From positions 62,001 to 126,000 of the forward strand of contig JAEWRI010000001.1 of assembly GCA_023460085.1 (NCBI GenBank): a stretch of DNA of 64,000 nucleotides. The letters are read 5' to 3'. The notes beneath the pieces are model-generated. The model was not told the DNA's origin. It made no database searches and was given only the letters and a program-made list of their open reading frames with translations. This document shows positions 1 through 8,643 of the stretch, one piece after another. Source of the stretch: Bacillota bacterium. GTDB lineage: Bacteria; Bacillota; Clostridia; Christensenellales; SZUA-584. Both the position numbers and the translations under genes were made by a program. Within the stretch, counting starts at the first letter, position 1, and each line of letters starts with the position of its first letter.

Positions 1-980
1 TTTTTGCGCAGCGGCAGAATATCTCCCTCGTTTTTCAGCAGTACCATGCATTCCGCCGCCATCTCCGCAGACAGCGCGTGATCCGTCTCCAAATCCCATG
101 GCGTCTCAGGGCTCGCGGTCTCCAGATATCGCTGGCCGATGGACAGTATGCGCTCGCAGGCCTGATCCACCAGTGCCTCATCCAACTCACCGGCGCGCAC
201 CGCGTCGACGATATGTTTGTCGTTGACGCCGCCCGACGCGGGCATTTCCAGATCCACGCCCGCCTTCAGTCCTTTTACGCGATCCACTACCGCGCCCCAG
301 TCGGTCATCACGTATCCGTCAAAGCCCCACTCATCGCGCAGCACCTCGTTCAGCAGCCATGGGTTTTCGGAGGAATATACGCCGTTGATGCGGTTATACG
401 AGCACATTACCGTCCACGGGCGGGAGCGCCGCACGGGCGCTTCGAATGCCGCAAGGTAGATCTCACGCAGCGTGCGCTCGTCCGCTTCGGAGCTGGAGGA
501 CATTCTCCGATGCTCCTGACTGTTGGCCGCGAAATGCTTGATGCTGGCCCCTACGCCGCGGCTCTGCAAGCCGCTGATATACGTGGCGGCCATCTCTCCC
601 GCCAGAAACGGGTCTTCAGAATAGTACTCAAAATTGCGTCCGCACAGCGGAGAGCGTTTAATGTTCACCGCAGGCCCCAGCAGCACGCCCACGCCCTCAT
701 GCTGGCATTCGTCGCCCAGCGTCTCCCCCAGCCTGCGGATCAGCGCCCTGTCGAAGGAGGCCGCCGTCGCGCAGCCCGCGGGAAAGCAAACTGCCTTGAT
801 GCTTTCATCCGGGCTGTCCGCGCCCTGAGCCTGCTTGCGAAGTCCGTGCGGGCCGTCGCTGACCATGCACGATGATACGCCCAGCCTCTCCACCGGCTTT
901 GTATGCCAGAAATCCAGCCCGGAGCAAAGCCCTGCCTTTTCTTCCAGCGTCATTTGCGCAATCACTTTTTTGATATCCAT
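1..980 (-). CDS. Glycoside hydrolase family 3 beta-glycosidase (N-terminal part, cut by window edge)
   Basis: The 326 visible residues form the N-terminal (beta/alpha)8 domain of GH3 enzymes such as beta-glucosidases. Family motifs include SDGPHGLRK near residue 40 and KHFAANSQE around residues 150-160. VMTDWGA holds the expected nucleophile Asp at about residue 227. No signal peptide is seen, so it probably acts in the cytoplasm on imported oligosaccharides. The ATG at 978-980 follows an AAGGAG ribosome site. It lies 35 bp downstream of the ABC ATPase gene and is probably the last gene of that operon. The substrate (beta-glucoside, mannoside or xyloside) cannot be fixed from the sequence. 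The gene continues beyond position 1. Confidence 0.93.
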   Translation of the reverse strand, partial: MDIKKVIAQMTLEEKAGLCSGLDFWHTKPVERLGVSSCMVSDGPHGLRKQAQGADSPDESIKAVCFPAGCATAASFDRALIRRLGETLGDECQHEGVGVLLGPAVNIKRSPLCGRNFEYYSEDPFLAGEMAATYISGLQSRGVGASIKHFAANSQEHRRMSSSSEADERTLREIYLAAFEAPVRRSRPWTVMCSYNRINGVYSSENPWLLNEVLRDEWGFDGYVMTDWGAVVDRVKGLKAGVDLEMPASGGVNDKHIVDAVRAGELDEALVDQACERILSIGQRYLETASPETPWDLETDHALSAEMAAECMVLLKNEGDILPLRK

Positions 981-1015
981 TCAACCATGCTCCTTTTGGG
1001 AAATAATGCCGTTGC

Positions 1016-1858
1016 TTACTGTATACCGCCTACCGTAGACAGATCCCACTCCTCGTGAATCTTGGGAACGTCGCTGATGAGGCGCCGGGTGTACGCCGCC
1101 TTCGGGTGCAGTATCACCTCGTCTGCCGTACCTTTCTCCACGATCTTCCCGTGCTCCATGATGTACACGGAGTCGGAGATGTAGTACGCCAGCCCGATGT
1201 CGTGGGTGATGAATATGATGGTCATCCCCACCTCGTCGCGCAGCTGCAGCAGCATGTCGAGTATCGTCGCACGAGAGCACGCATCTATCATGCTCGTGGG
1301 CTCATCGGCCAGCAGTATCCTGGGCTTCAGCAGGAATATGCGCGCAATCATCAGCCGCTGCATCTGCCCGCCCGAAAGCTCGAACGGATACTTATTGGTC
1401 ATCTCCTCGTACTTCAGGTTCACGAAGCTGCATGCTTCGGCCATCATCTCCGCTTTCTTCTCTTTCGGCAGATGCCTGCCGCCGCGCATATGGATGCAGT
1501 CCAGCAGCACGGTGTCGATTTTATTGAATACGTTGAACGAGGAGAACGGATCCTGAAATATGGCCTGTATGCCCTTCCAGTACTCCCGCCGCTTTTTGCG
1601 CGAACTGATGTCGCGCGGCTGCCCCTCGAACAGCACCTCACCCTCGCTCACGCTGATGAGCCCCAACAGCATTTTGGCCAGCGTGGTTTTGCCGCTGCCC
1701 GATTCCCCCACGATGGAGACGATCTCGCGCTTGCGAAATTCGAAGTCCACATGGTCTACCGCGAGGCACCGGCTCTTGCCCATGCCGAATATCTTGGTTA
1801 CCCCTTTGCCGGAGAGGCACAGGTTCTCGTCTCTCTTCGCGTTGTTGGCTTCACTCAT
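1016..1858 (-). CDS. Opp/Dpp-type ABC transporter ATP-binding protein (OppF/DppF-like)
   Basis: A 280-residue cytoplasmic ATPase of the peptide/nickel/oligosaccharide importer family. Walker A is GESGSGKTT, the signature is LSGGQMQRL, and Walker B is ILLADEPTS followed by ITHDIG with the switch His. Its start overlaps the preceding ATPase gene by 8 bp, indicating translational coupling. It pairs with the OppD-like ATPase to energise the two permeases encoded upstream. The C-terminus is short for OppF, lacking a long oligopeptide-cluster tail. The glycosidase neighbours suggest an oligosaccharide rather than a peptide substrate. Confidence 0.95.
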   Translation of the reverse strand: MSEANNAKRDENLCLSGKGVTKIFGMGKSRCLAVDHVDFEFRKREIVSIVGESGSGKTTLAKMLLGLISVSEGEVLFEGQPRDISSRKKRREYWKGIQAIFQDPFSSFNVFNKIDTVLLDCIHMRGGRHLPKEKKAEMMAEACSFVNLKYEEMTNKYPFELSGGQMQRLMIARIFLLKPRILLADEPTSMIDACSRATILDMLLQLRDEVGMTIIFITHDIGLAYYISDSVYIMEHGKIVEKGTADEVILHPKAAYTRRLISDVPKIHEEWDLSTVGGIQ

Positions 1859-2858
1859 GCGCGTACACCTCCCTCAGCGTCTGCTCCGACAGTATGCACC
1901 GGTAGTCGCGGCCCGCGCCCGTGCCGTGCAGCGCGATAGACGACACCTTGCAATCGGCGCGCACATACTTGCAGCGTTCCGCAAAGCGGCATCCCGACGG
2001 CGGCTTTTTCAGGTTTGGCGGCGTGCCCGGTATCGCGGTAATTTTGACATCGCGCGTGCCTTCCTCCGGTACGATAATGGATCCCATCAGCCCCTTCGAA
2101 TACGGATGGAGCGGATCGAACACCACTCCCTTCGCGGTTCCGCGCTCCACAATCTGCCCCGCGTACATGACCAGGATTTCATCGGTGACATTATACAGCA
2201 GCGGAAGCTCGTGTGTAATGAATATCATGGATTTGATATACCCTTTTTCCATCATATCCCGCAGCATCTTGATAACCATCTTCTGGCTGGTTACGTCCAG
2301 CGCGCTCGATGGTTCGTCCGCAACGAGCACCTTCGGCGAGAGTATGGTCGATACCGCGATGACCGTGCGCTGCTTCATGCCTCCGGAAAGCTCTACCGGA
2401 TACTTTTGCAGCACATCCGCGGGCAGGCCCAGCGCCTCGAAACGCGCCTTCACGCGGTCGTATATGTCCGCGCGTTCCGCCTTGGGATCGTGCGCCAGTA
2501 TCACGTCCTCCACAAAGCGGATGATCTTCCGCGTCGGATTCAGCGCGTTCATCGCCGCCTGCGGAATGTAGGCGATCTCCGTTCCCAGCACCTTTTTGCG
2601 CACATCATCCTGCGTGAGCTTCGATATGTTCTGGCCATCCACGATAATTTCGCCGCTCATATAGTGCAGCGGCGCGGAGTAATACCCCATCAGGCTCAGC
2701 GCCAGCGTGGATTTTCCGCAGCCGCTTTCCCCCGCGATGCCCAGCGATTTGCCTTCTTCTATCTTCAGCGACACGCCGTCCACCGCGTATACGTCTTCGC
2801 GGAAACGCGTAATGTATTTCGTCGTGAGGCCGTTAACCTCCAGCATCACCTTTCCCAT
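1851..2858 (-). CDS. Opp/Dpp-type ABC transporter ATP-binding protein (OppD/DppD-like)
   Basis: A 335-residue ATPase with Walker A GESGCGKST, signature LSGGMKQR and Walker B VLVADEPSSALD. The C-terminal oligopeptide-transporter tail carries the four-cysteine region (CRFAERCKYV...C...C) that binds an Fe-S cluster or metal in some members. It is 10 bp downstream of the permease gene and overlaps the next ATPase gene by 8 bp. With that partner it forms the heterodimeric motor of the importer. Confidence 0.95.
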   Translation of the reverse strand: MGKVMLEVNGLTTKYITRFREDVYAVDGVSLKIEEGKSLGIAGESGCGKSTLALSLMGYYSAPLHYMSGEIIVDGQNISKLTQDDVRKKVLGTEIAYIPQAAMNALNPTRKIIRFVEDVILAHDPKAERADIYDRVKARFEALGLPADVLQKYPVELSGGMKQRTVIAVSTILSPKVLVADEPSSALDVTSQKMVIKMLRDMMEKGYIKSMIFITHELPLLYNVTDEILVMYAGQIVERGTAKGVVFDPLHPYSKGLMGSIIVPEEGTRDVKITAIPGTPPNLKKPPSGCRFAERCKYVRADCKVSSIALHGTGAGRDYRCILSEQTLREVYAHE

Positions 2859-2868
2859 TTCGGCCCCC

Positions 2869-4122
2869 CTAATCTCTCAGTGTCGGATTGAACACCTGAT
2901 CGAGCCCGGTGTTCATCAGATTCATCGAAAAGCTGATCAGCGCAATCGCCAGTATTACGGGGAAATACGCCCACCACGCGCCGTTAAGGTGCGCGGAGTA
3001 TGCCATCGACCAGTACATCATCAGCCCCAGCGTCGGCCGCTCGGTAGTCTTGGGCCCAAGGCCGAGTATGGAGAGCTGCGCTTCGGCGAGTATCGCCGTA
3101 CTGATCTGCAGTATCAGCGCCATCACTACGTAGGACGCGATATACGGCAGTATGTCCGTGAGTATGATCCGCATCAACGAATGCCCTGACAGCTTGCTCA
3201 GGCTTACGTGATCCCGGTTTCGCAGTGAAACCACCTGCGCGCGCACCGCCCTCGCCGTCCATACCCACGATGTTACGCCGATGACAACCGCGACGGTTGC
3301 CGCGCCCCGTTGATCCTGCCCGATGGAAAACGAGATCAGTATGAGCAGCACGAACGACGGTATCACCGTAAACAGGTTGGTGATAAACATGATCACATCG
3401 TCCACTACGCCCCCGATATAGCCCGCCAGCAGCCCCAGCGCGAGGCCGATGAACGTAGCGATGGCACCGGCGATAAGACCTACGAGCAGTGATGTTCCCA
3501 CCGCGGATACAAGCTTGGTGAGCACATTGCACCCGAAATTGTCCGTGCCAAGCGGCAGGTTCACCACATTCGCGACATCGCCCACCTTCACATACTCGTT
3601 GCCCTTCACCTCGCCGATCTGCTCCAGCTCGCCCGTTTCCGGATTCTCCTGCATGATGATCATATCCTCGCCGGAAAGTATGGTGTTGAGCTTCTCGTCG
3701 AGGCGCACGTAGTATTTACGCTTTGCCGAAGTCATCCCCTTGAATTTCAGCGTGCCGTCGAAATGGGCTTCCCACTGGTTGAGCAGCTTTTCGGTATCCG
3801 CGGTATCAATGCTGCTCTCCGGAATGCCGAACGCGATCAGCCAGTTTTTCATCTCTTCGCGGTCGTCCGCGCTCAGCTTGCTGTCGATGCGCTTCTCTGC
3901 CGCGTCCTCCAGCTTAAAGGTGTATGTATCCGCAGCGTTCAGGCTGTCCTGCACCGATATATAGGTCCCTGGCTCGAAGAAGGTGCCTAGCCCTATCATC
4001 TTCAGCGGGTCGTCCGGCACAAACAACGGATAAATAAACACCGTCAGCAGCATACCCATCAGTATGATGAAGCCGACAAGAAACTTCGGGGAACGGAATA
4101 CCTGTCTGAATGAATTCTTCAT
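2869..4122 (-). CDS. Opp/Dpp-type ABC transporter permease (DppC-like) with large extracytoplasmic insertion
   Basis: The second membrane subunit of the importer. The C-terminal half has the normal permease fold with the coupling-helix region. The segment LPLGTDNFGCNVL (about residues 189-201) corresponds to the usual GTDxxGRDVLSR motif of DppC. The protein has 417 residues where the family usually has about 300. The excess is a hydrophilic, acidic block at about residues 50-183 between TM1 and TM2, so it should lie outside the cell. The ATG at 4120-4122 is chosen because GAGGGGAGGG lies just upstream. A farther upstream start would run into the neighbouring permease gene. Confidence 0.93.
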   Translation of the reverse strand: MKNSFRQVFRSPKFLVGFIILMGMLLTVFIYPLFVPDDPLKMIGLGTFFEPGTYISVQDSLNAADTYTFKLEDAAEKRIDSKLSADDREEMKNWLIAFGIPESSIDTADTEKLLNQWEAHFDGTLKFKGMTSAKRKYYVRLDEKLNTILSGEDMIIMQENPETGELEQIGEVKGNEYVKVGDVANVVNLPLGTDNFGCNVLTKLVSAVGTSLLVGLIAGAIATFIGLALGLLAGYIGGVVDDVIMFITNLFTVIPSFVLLILISFSIGQDQRGAATVAVVIGVTSWVWTARAVRAQVVSLRNRDHVSLSKLSGHSLMRIILTDILPYIASYVVMALILQISTAILAEAQLSILGLGPKTTERPTLGLMMYWSMAYSAHLNGAWWAYFPVILAIALISFSMNLMNTGLDQVFNPTLRD

Positions 4123-4138
4123 TTTCGCATCCCTCCCC

Positions 4139-5143
4139 TCAATCCATCTGCGCGGCCTTGACGCGCGGGTCAATCAGGCCGTACAGCACTTCAATCGCAA
4201 AGTTGGCCAGCAGCACCATGATGGAAATGATCAGCGTTGCCGCCGAAATGAGCGGGTAATCCGTGCCCATGACCGCGCTGTATATGGTGGAGCCGAGCCC
4301 GGGGTAACTGAATATTGTTTCCGCCACGAGTGCGCCGCCTACCATCGTGCCCAGCGATAGCGCAAGGCCGGTAATCTGCGGCAACATTGCGTTGCGGAAT
4401 ACGTAACCTACAATCTTTCGGTCTTTGATTCCCAGAAAGCGGCTGTATTTAACATAATCTGCGTTTAATTCATAGATGGACATGGAGCGCATGCCAATCG
4501 CCTGCCCGCCTATGGAAATGATGACGATGGACCAGAAGGGCAGCTGGTAATGCGCGATAACAGACTTCACAAATTGCCATGAAAAGGTGGGTATCAGATC
4601 GAATCCGTACCCGCCCGAAGTGGGTGCGATCTTCAGATTGATGGCGAATATGACCAGCAGTATGGTCGCCATGCCGAATGCCGGAATGCTGCTGGCGAAA
4701 AGGCAGGTCGGCATCAGCACCTTGTCGAAGCCCTTTCGGATATAGGCGGCCAGCGCGCCCAGTAAGTTGCCTATCAGCCACCCCACAATGATGGCGGGAA
4801 ACTGCAGCGCAATCGTCCACCATATGGAAGAGCTGATGATATTGGACACTGTCCTGGGGTATTGACTGAACGATACCCCCAAATCTCCTTTTAACAGGTT
4901 CCCGATGTATTTTGAAAACTGAACATGCAACGGCTGATCCGTGCCAAACTTGCGCGCATAGTCCTCGTAGACCAGCTGAATGGCCGTCGGGTCAGTCATC
5001 CCCGCTGCGGCTTTCGATGTGATTACCGCCACAGGATCTCCCGGCATCATCCGGGGCAGAAAGAAGTTGAGTATGATCGCGCAGACCAGGGTAATCAGCA
5101 GCCATACGATCTTCTTGCCAAAATATTTGCGGTAGCCCTTCAT
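4139..5143 (-). CDS. Opp/Dpp-type ABC transporter permease (DppB-like)
   Basis: A 334-residue membrane permease with an N-terminal TM (VWLLITLVCAIILNFFLPRMMPGDP), the MPGDP motif typical of DppB/OppB, and about six TM segments. The binding-protein-dependent transport signature is near ALVAETIFSYPGLGSTIY. It lies 86 bp downstream of the binding-protein gene, separated from it by a hairpin, and 16 bp upstream of the partner permease. It forms the translocation pore with the DppC-like subunit. Confidence 0.95.
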   Translation of the reverse strand: MKGYRKYFGKKIVWLLITLVCAIILNFFLPRMMPGDPVAVITSKAAAGMTDPTAIQLVYEDYARKFGTDQPLHVQFSKYIGNLLKGDLGVSFSQYPRTVSNIISSSIWWTIALQFPAIIVGWLIGNLLGALAAYIRKGFDKVLMPTCLFASSIPAFGMATILLVIFAINLKIAPTSGGYGFDLIPTFSWQFVKSVIAHYQLPFWSIVIISIGGQAIGMRSMSIYELNADYVKYSRFLGIKDRKIVGYVFRNAMLPQITGLALSLGTMVGGALVAETIFSYPGLGSTIYSAVMGTDYPLISAATLIISIMVLLANFAIEVLYGLIDPRVKAAQMD

Positions 5144-5174
5144 CCCTATACCTCCTCATCTGCGAATGACGAGA

Positions 5175-5213
5175 AAACAGCCATGCTTCAAGAACCTCAA
5201 AACATGGCTGTTT
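5175..5213 (-). terminator. Intercistronic hairpin between binding-protein and permease genes
   Basis: An 11-bp perfect stem (AAACAGCCATG at 5175-5185 with its complement at 5203-5213) and a 17-nt loop. On the minus strand it is followed by a short T-rich stretch. Such hairpins behind a binding-protein gene usually act as leaky terminators or mRNA stabilisers that favour excess binding protein over permease; that role is inferred. Confidence 0.7.
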
Positions 5214-5229
5214 CTCATCGGTTCATTAA

Positions 5230-7101
5230 TTACGGATTGACAAGCTCCAGATTATAGAGTCCGGCAATGCCGTAGCCGCAAAGCAGGTTCGTCGGAGGAA
5301 TGTTGTTACCGTCGTTCAGCTCGGGGTAACTCGTCCAGATGGACTCGTTCACCGCGTGGAACAGCTGCGGGCGATACATCAGCGCGAAGGAGGGAACCTC
5401 TGTCAGGTAAATTTCCACCGCTTCGGTGTAGTATTCCTTCAGCTTCGCAGGATCGGTCTCCGTCGGTATCAGCGAAATCAGCTCGTCGGCGCGCTCGTTG
5501 GAATATCCGCCGAAGTTGCCGACCCAGTTGTTCTCCAGGCCTACGAACTCGCTGCTGAGGTACTGACGAACGCGGGACCAGGGCTGCGTCGCCGAAGCAC
5601 CGTCGCCGGACCACATGAAGATGTCATATTCGGTCTGGTTGCCGTTCGTGAATACGGTCTGGTACACTTCCCATGTCGGGAAATAGGTCGTAATGTCGAT
5701 GCCAATCGCCTGTCCGGCCGCCGCTACGATTTCCATCGCCGCCTGCCAGTCGGTCCAGCCATCCGGGCACACTGCTTTATACGCAAGCTTCTGTCCGTTC
5801 AGCTCACGGAAGCCGTCGCCGTCGCTATCCACAATGCCTGCGGCATCCAGCAGCGCCTTCGCGCCCTCGATGTCGTTGCCGGCCCACTGCAGATCGGCTA
5901 CCGCGTCATGGTCGAACGCAGCCTGCTCGCCCTCGGTCGGGTTCATGATAGAGCGCGGCACATCCTGGAACGTCGGGCTCTGCTTCGTCATGGCGTTAGC
6001 GTTGATGGCGTCGTAATCCACCGCAATTGCGATGGCCTTGCGGACCGCCACATTGTCAAGACCGTAGGACTTCATGTTGTACCACGCGGTCGGGATGGCC
6101 GTGCAGATGCCGTACGGCGGCTCGTCGATGTAGGTCGAAATGGGCAGCCCCTTCTCCAGCCAAAGCTTCTGGATGTCCGGAATGAACTGCTGATCGACAT
6201 CGATTTCGCCCGCCTCGAAGGCTACCTGGGTAGCGGCGTTATCCGCGTAAATCGTATGGCAGATGTACTTGGGAACCGGCAGTTTGCCCCACATGGAAGC
6301 GGCCTGGCCCCAGTAGTTGTCGTCACGGATGTAGACGACCTTCTGGTCATCTTCGTAGAAGCTCTTGTACGGACCGGAGGCAACAAAGTCCGTGCAGGGA
6401 TCGTTCTTGAACGCATCTGTTTCATAGTTGTTGCGTTCTTCCACAATCTGCGTGTAAGCCTTCTGCACTACATAGCACTTGCCGAGATACTCCACAACCT
6501 TGAGCGGATTGACCGGCACGCCAGCATCGTTGAGCTTGGAATGGATTACTACCGTCAGGGTATCCGTCGCTTCGACGCTGTCGATGTAGCCCTGGAACTC
6601 CACACCACGGTTGGTCTGGTATTTCAGATGCGTGGCATACGTATAGGCTACGTCTTCCGCGGTAACGGGCGTTCCGTCGCTCCACTTGGCATCCGGGTTC
6701 AGCTTGACAGTCATCGCGGTCTGGTCGTCGTTCCACTCATAAGCGCCATCGGCGAGCAGCGGATACATCTGGCCGTCCAGCAGGTTGTACATGTACAGCG
6801 TTTCCCATACGGGCTGCCTTGCGGGCTCTTCCGTAACGGCTATCGCGTTGTTCATGTCGCCGCTGTACGGGTTCCATCCCACGATACGGCCCCATTGCAA
6901 ACCGCCGATATACAGTGTCTCGTTTCTCGGCAGCTCACCACCGGGCGTCACCACTTCTGCGGACTCCGATGGCGTCACACTCTGCGCGGCAGAGGGGGAC
7001 TCACTTGGGGACTCACTCGGCTTCGCCTGGCAGCCAAACATCGTCCCAAGCACAAACACAAGTACCAGTGCAAGCGCTACTGTCTTCCAGCTTCTTCTCA
7101 T
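5230..7101 (-). CDS. Extracellular solute-binding protein, family 5 (lipoprotein)
   Basis: A 623-residue periplasmic-type binding protein of the oligopeptide/oligosaccharide family (SBP_bac_5). A signal peptide (MRRSWKTVALALVLVFVLG) leads to a cysteine at about residue 24 that would be lipidated, followed by a Ser/Pro/Glu-rich linker. The mature domain has the family pattern of WSDGTPVTAEDVAYT and a long lobe with many Trp residues. The start is the ATG at 7099-7101, with GGAGG seven to eight bases upstream; an in-frame start eight codons earlier has no such site. It should capture the substrate for the ABC importer. Family 5 proteins beside glycosidases bind cello- or mannobiose in some anaerobes, so a sugar ligand is inferred. 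Confidence 0.95.
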   Translation of the reverse strand: MRRSWKTVALALVLVFVLGTMFGCQAKPSESPSESPSAAQSVTPSESAEVVTPGGELPRNETLYIGGLQWGRIVGWNPYSGDMNNAIAVTEEPARQPVWETLYMYNLLDGQMYPLLADGAYEWNDDQTAMTVKLNPDAKWSDGTPVTAEDVAYTYATHLKYQTNRGVEFQGYIDSVEATDTLTVVIHSKLNDAGVPVNPLKVVEYLGKCYVVQKAYTQIVEERNNYETDAFKNDPCTDFVASGPYKSFYEDDQKVVYIRDDNYWGQAASMWGKLPVPKYICHTIYADNAATQVAFEAGEIDVDQQFIPDIQKLWLEKGLPISTYIDEPPYGICTAIPTAWYNMKSYGLDNVAVRKAIAIAVDYDAINANAMTKQSPTFQDVPRSIMNPTEGEQAAFDHDAVADLQWAGNDIEGAKALLDAAGIVDSDGDGFRELNGQKLAYKAVCPDGWTDWQAAMEIVAAAGQAIGIDITTYFPTWEVYQTVFTNGNQTEYDIFMWSGDGASATQPWSRVRQYLSSEFVGLENNWVGNFGGYSNERADELISLIPTETDPAKLKEYYTEAVEIYLTEVPSFALMYRPQLFHAVNESIWTSYPELNDGNNIPPTNLLCGYGIAGLYNLELVNP

Positions 7102-7160
7102 ACCTTTTCCTCCTTGTTTATACATTCAAGACCGTTCTCCGGTCAAGCGAAAATTCTTTT

Positions 7161-8171
7161 TCAGGGGATCTGGCGTACGGTTTCGCCTTCCCAAACCGTA
7201 CCGGGGACCACTGCGCGGCTGGGAATGTACGTTTTGGGAGATTTGATGGCGCTCACCAGCATGCGCGCCGCCTGCTCTCCTATCGCGTCGGAATCCTGCT
7301 TCAGCGTTGTCAGCCGGGGACGCAGCACCTGGCTTAAGTAAACACCGTCGTAGCCCGTGACGCTGATGTCCTCCGGAATGGACAGCCCCTGCCGCTCAAT
7401 TTCGTTCATGCCGCCGATGAAGGAAACATCGTCGGGGTACATGATGCAGGTGGGGCGGCTCTTCATCGCCAGCAACTCCCGCGTAGCCAGCCCGCTGCTT
7501 CTCGGATCGTGGTATGTGCCCTGACGCACGTATTCGTCCGGGATGACGAGGCTCAGCTCCTCGCAGGTTTTATGGAAGCTCGCCAGACGGAAACGCGTAA
7601 CCGCGGTGTCCTCGCCGTGTATCATCGCGATTCTGCGATGGCCTTTGCCATAGATGAAGCGCAGGAGATCGCGCATGCTCTGCACGTTGTCCGAAAGCAC
7701 CGCGCTGCAGTTGTCAAACACATAATCGATGGTAACCACCGGGATGTTGCTCTTCACCAGCTCCGTAATGGACGGATCGTTGAAATCCACGCTTGCAATC
7801 ACCACGCCGTCGCAGTTGCGATATTTGCAGTGTTCCAGATAGCTCATGCTGGTTTCGCCGATATTGCGGCTGATGAACGTGATATCGTAGCCCTGGCGCT
7901 CCGTCTCATTTTTCAGGCTGTTGAGCACCTGAGAGAAGTACTCATGCGTCAGGCCGCTGCTCGTGCCGTCTACAAACAGCACGCCGATATTATAGGAATG
8001 ATTCGTGCGCAGCGCCCGCGCCGCCGCGTTGGGGAAGTATCCCAGCGTCCGGGCCGTCTCCCTGATACGGTTGCCTGTCTCCGCGCCGATATCCGGCGCG
8101 TTGTTCAGCGCCTTGCTCACCGTGGCGACGGACACGCTGCATTGTTCCGCGATATGCTTGATAGTTACCAT
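7161..8171 (-). CDS. LacI-family transcriptional regulator
   Basis: 336 residues. The N-terminal LacI helix-turn-helix reads TIKHIAEQCSVSVATVSKALNN. The hinge helix region (NAAARAL) and a periplasmic-binding-protein-like effector domain follow (NIGVLFVDG to the C-terminus). It is the first gene of the leftward operon, 59 bp before the binding-protein gene, so it is probably autoregulated and controls uptake in response to an imported sugar. A consensus promoter and two candidate operators lie upstream. Confidence 0.95.
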   Translation of the reverse strand: MVTIKHIAEQCSVSVATVSKALNNAPDIGAETGNRIRETARTLGYFPNAAARALRTNHSYNIGVLFVDGTSSGLTHEYFSQVLNSLKNETERQGYDITFISRNIGETSMSYLEHCKYRNCDGVVIASVDFNDPSITELVKSNIPVVTIDYVFDNCSAVLSDNVQSMRDLLRFIYGKGHRRIAMIHGEDTAVTRFRLASFHKTCEELSLVIPDEYVRQGTYHDPRSSGLATRELLAMKSRPTCIMYPDDVSFIGGMNEIERQGLSIPEDISVTGYDGVYLSQVLRPRLTTLKQDSDAIGEQAARMLVSAIKSPKTYIPSRAVVPGTVWEGETVRQIP

Positions 8172-8411
8172 ATGCTGTCTACCTCATCAATTGTTGCTGC
8201 TGATAATGACACGCGAATCCGCGTATTTACCCCTGTCAAACCCCTGCCGGCGCTCGCCGGCTTCCTGCGTTTTTGTGCGCAGGCAACACCAAACAAAGTT
8301 CCCGAAACCGTATTTCGGGGAACAAGAAAGCAACGATGCTTACATCTTTGCAGTTTATTGAATCTTGGATGCCAACACTTCAGGAAGTCATAATTTTAGT
8401 TTTGGATTTAC

Positions 8412-8422
8412 TTAATCGTTTT
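8412..8422. promoter_or_regulatory. Candidate LacI-type operator O1
   Basis: TTAATCGTTTT with a central CG flanked by AAnCGnTT, the core of LacI-family operators. It lies at the predicted transcription start of the leftward promoter, where binding would block initiation. An identical 11-mer occurs at 8515-8525. Confidence 0.5.
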
Positions 8423-8432
8423 CACTGGCATT

Positions 8433-8461
8433 ATTATATGCCCCTGTTTTTATTCTGTCAA
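8433..8461 (-). promoter_or_regulatory. Consensus sigma-A promoter of the lacI-ABC-GH3 operon
   Basis: On the minus strand TTGACA (8456-8461), a 17-bp spacer, and TATAAT (8433-8438): both hexamers match consensus at ideal spacing. Transcription would start near 8426 and run into the LacI gene. A promoter this strong implies that repression is needed. Confidence 0.88.
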
Positions 8462-8514
8462 GCCTATTTTTTGTACCATTTTACCCTTGCTTTACAGATT
8501 ATTGTTGTCTTTTC

Positions 8515-8525
8515 TTAATCGTTTT
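8515..8525. promoter_or_regulatory. Candidate LacI-type operator O2
   Basis: A second copy of the 11-mer TTAATCGTTTT, in the same orientation and 103 bp (close to ten helical turns) from O1. It lies between the two divergent promoters, so loop-mediated co-repression is possible. Confidence 0.45.
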
Positions 8526-8608
8526 TGTATTTTTGCCTCTTGTATATTGCGATACGCTGCGGTACTATCGAATACGGCATATGATATCCGATTCCATTAT
8601 GCAATGTA

Positions 8609-8614
8609 TATAAT
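8609..8614 (+). promoter_or_regulatory. -10 box for the beta-mannosidase gene
   Basis: TATAAT 30 bp before the start codon. No good -35 hexamer is found at 16-18 bp, which suggests activation or a weak basal promoter. The ribosome site AAGGAGG follows at 8631-8636. Confidence 0.5.
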
Positions 8615-8643
8615 GATGCATTACATCCAAAAGGAGGCATTAC

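Larger units (their letters stand above)
8172..8643. other. Divergent intergenic control region (472 bp)
   Basis: An AT-rich region between the leftward lacI-ABC-GH3 operon and the rightward beta-mannosidase gene. It holds a consensus promoter for the leftward operon, two near-identical LacI-type sites and a -10-like box for the rightward gene. No credible coding frame is seen. Confidence 0.8.

Noticed and set aside
5356..7341. 661-codon plus-strand frame opposite the binding-protein gene
   Set aside because: It is antisense to a clear family 5 binding protein and has no family motifs.
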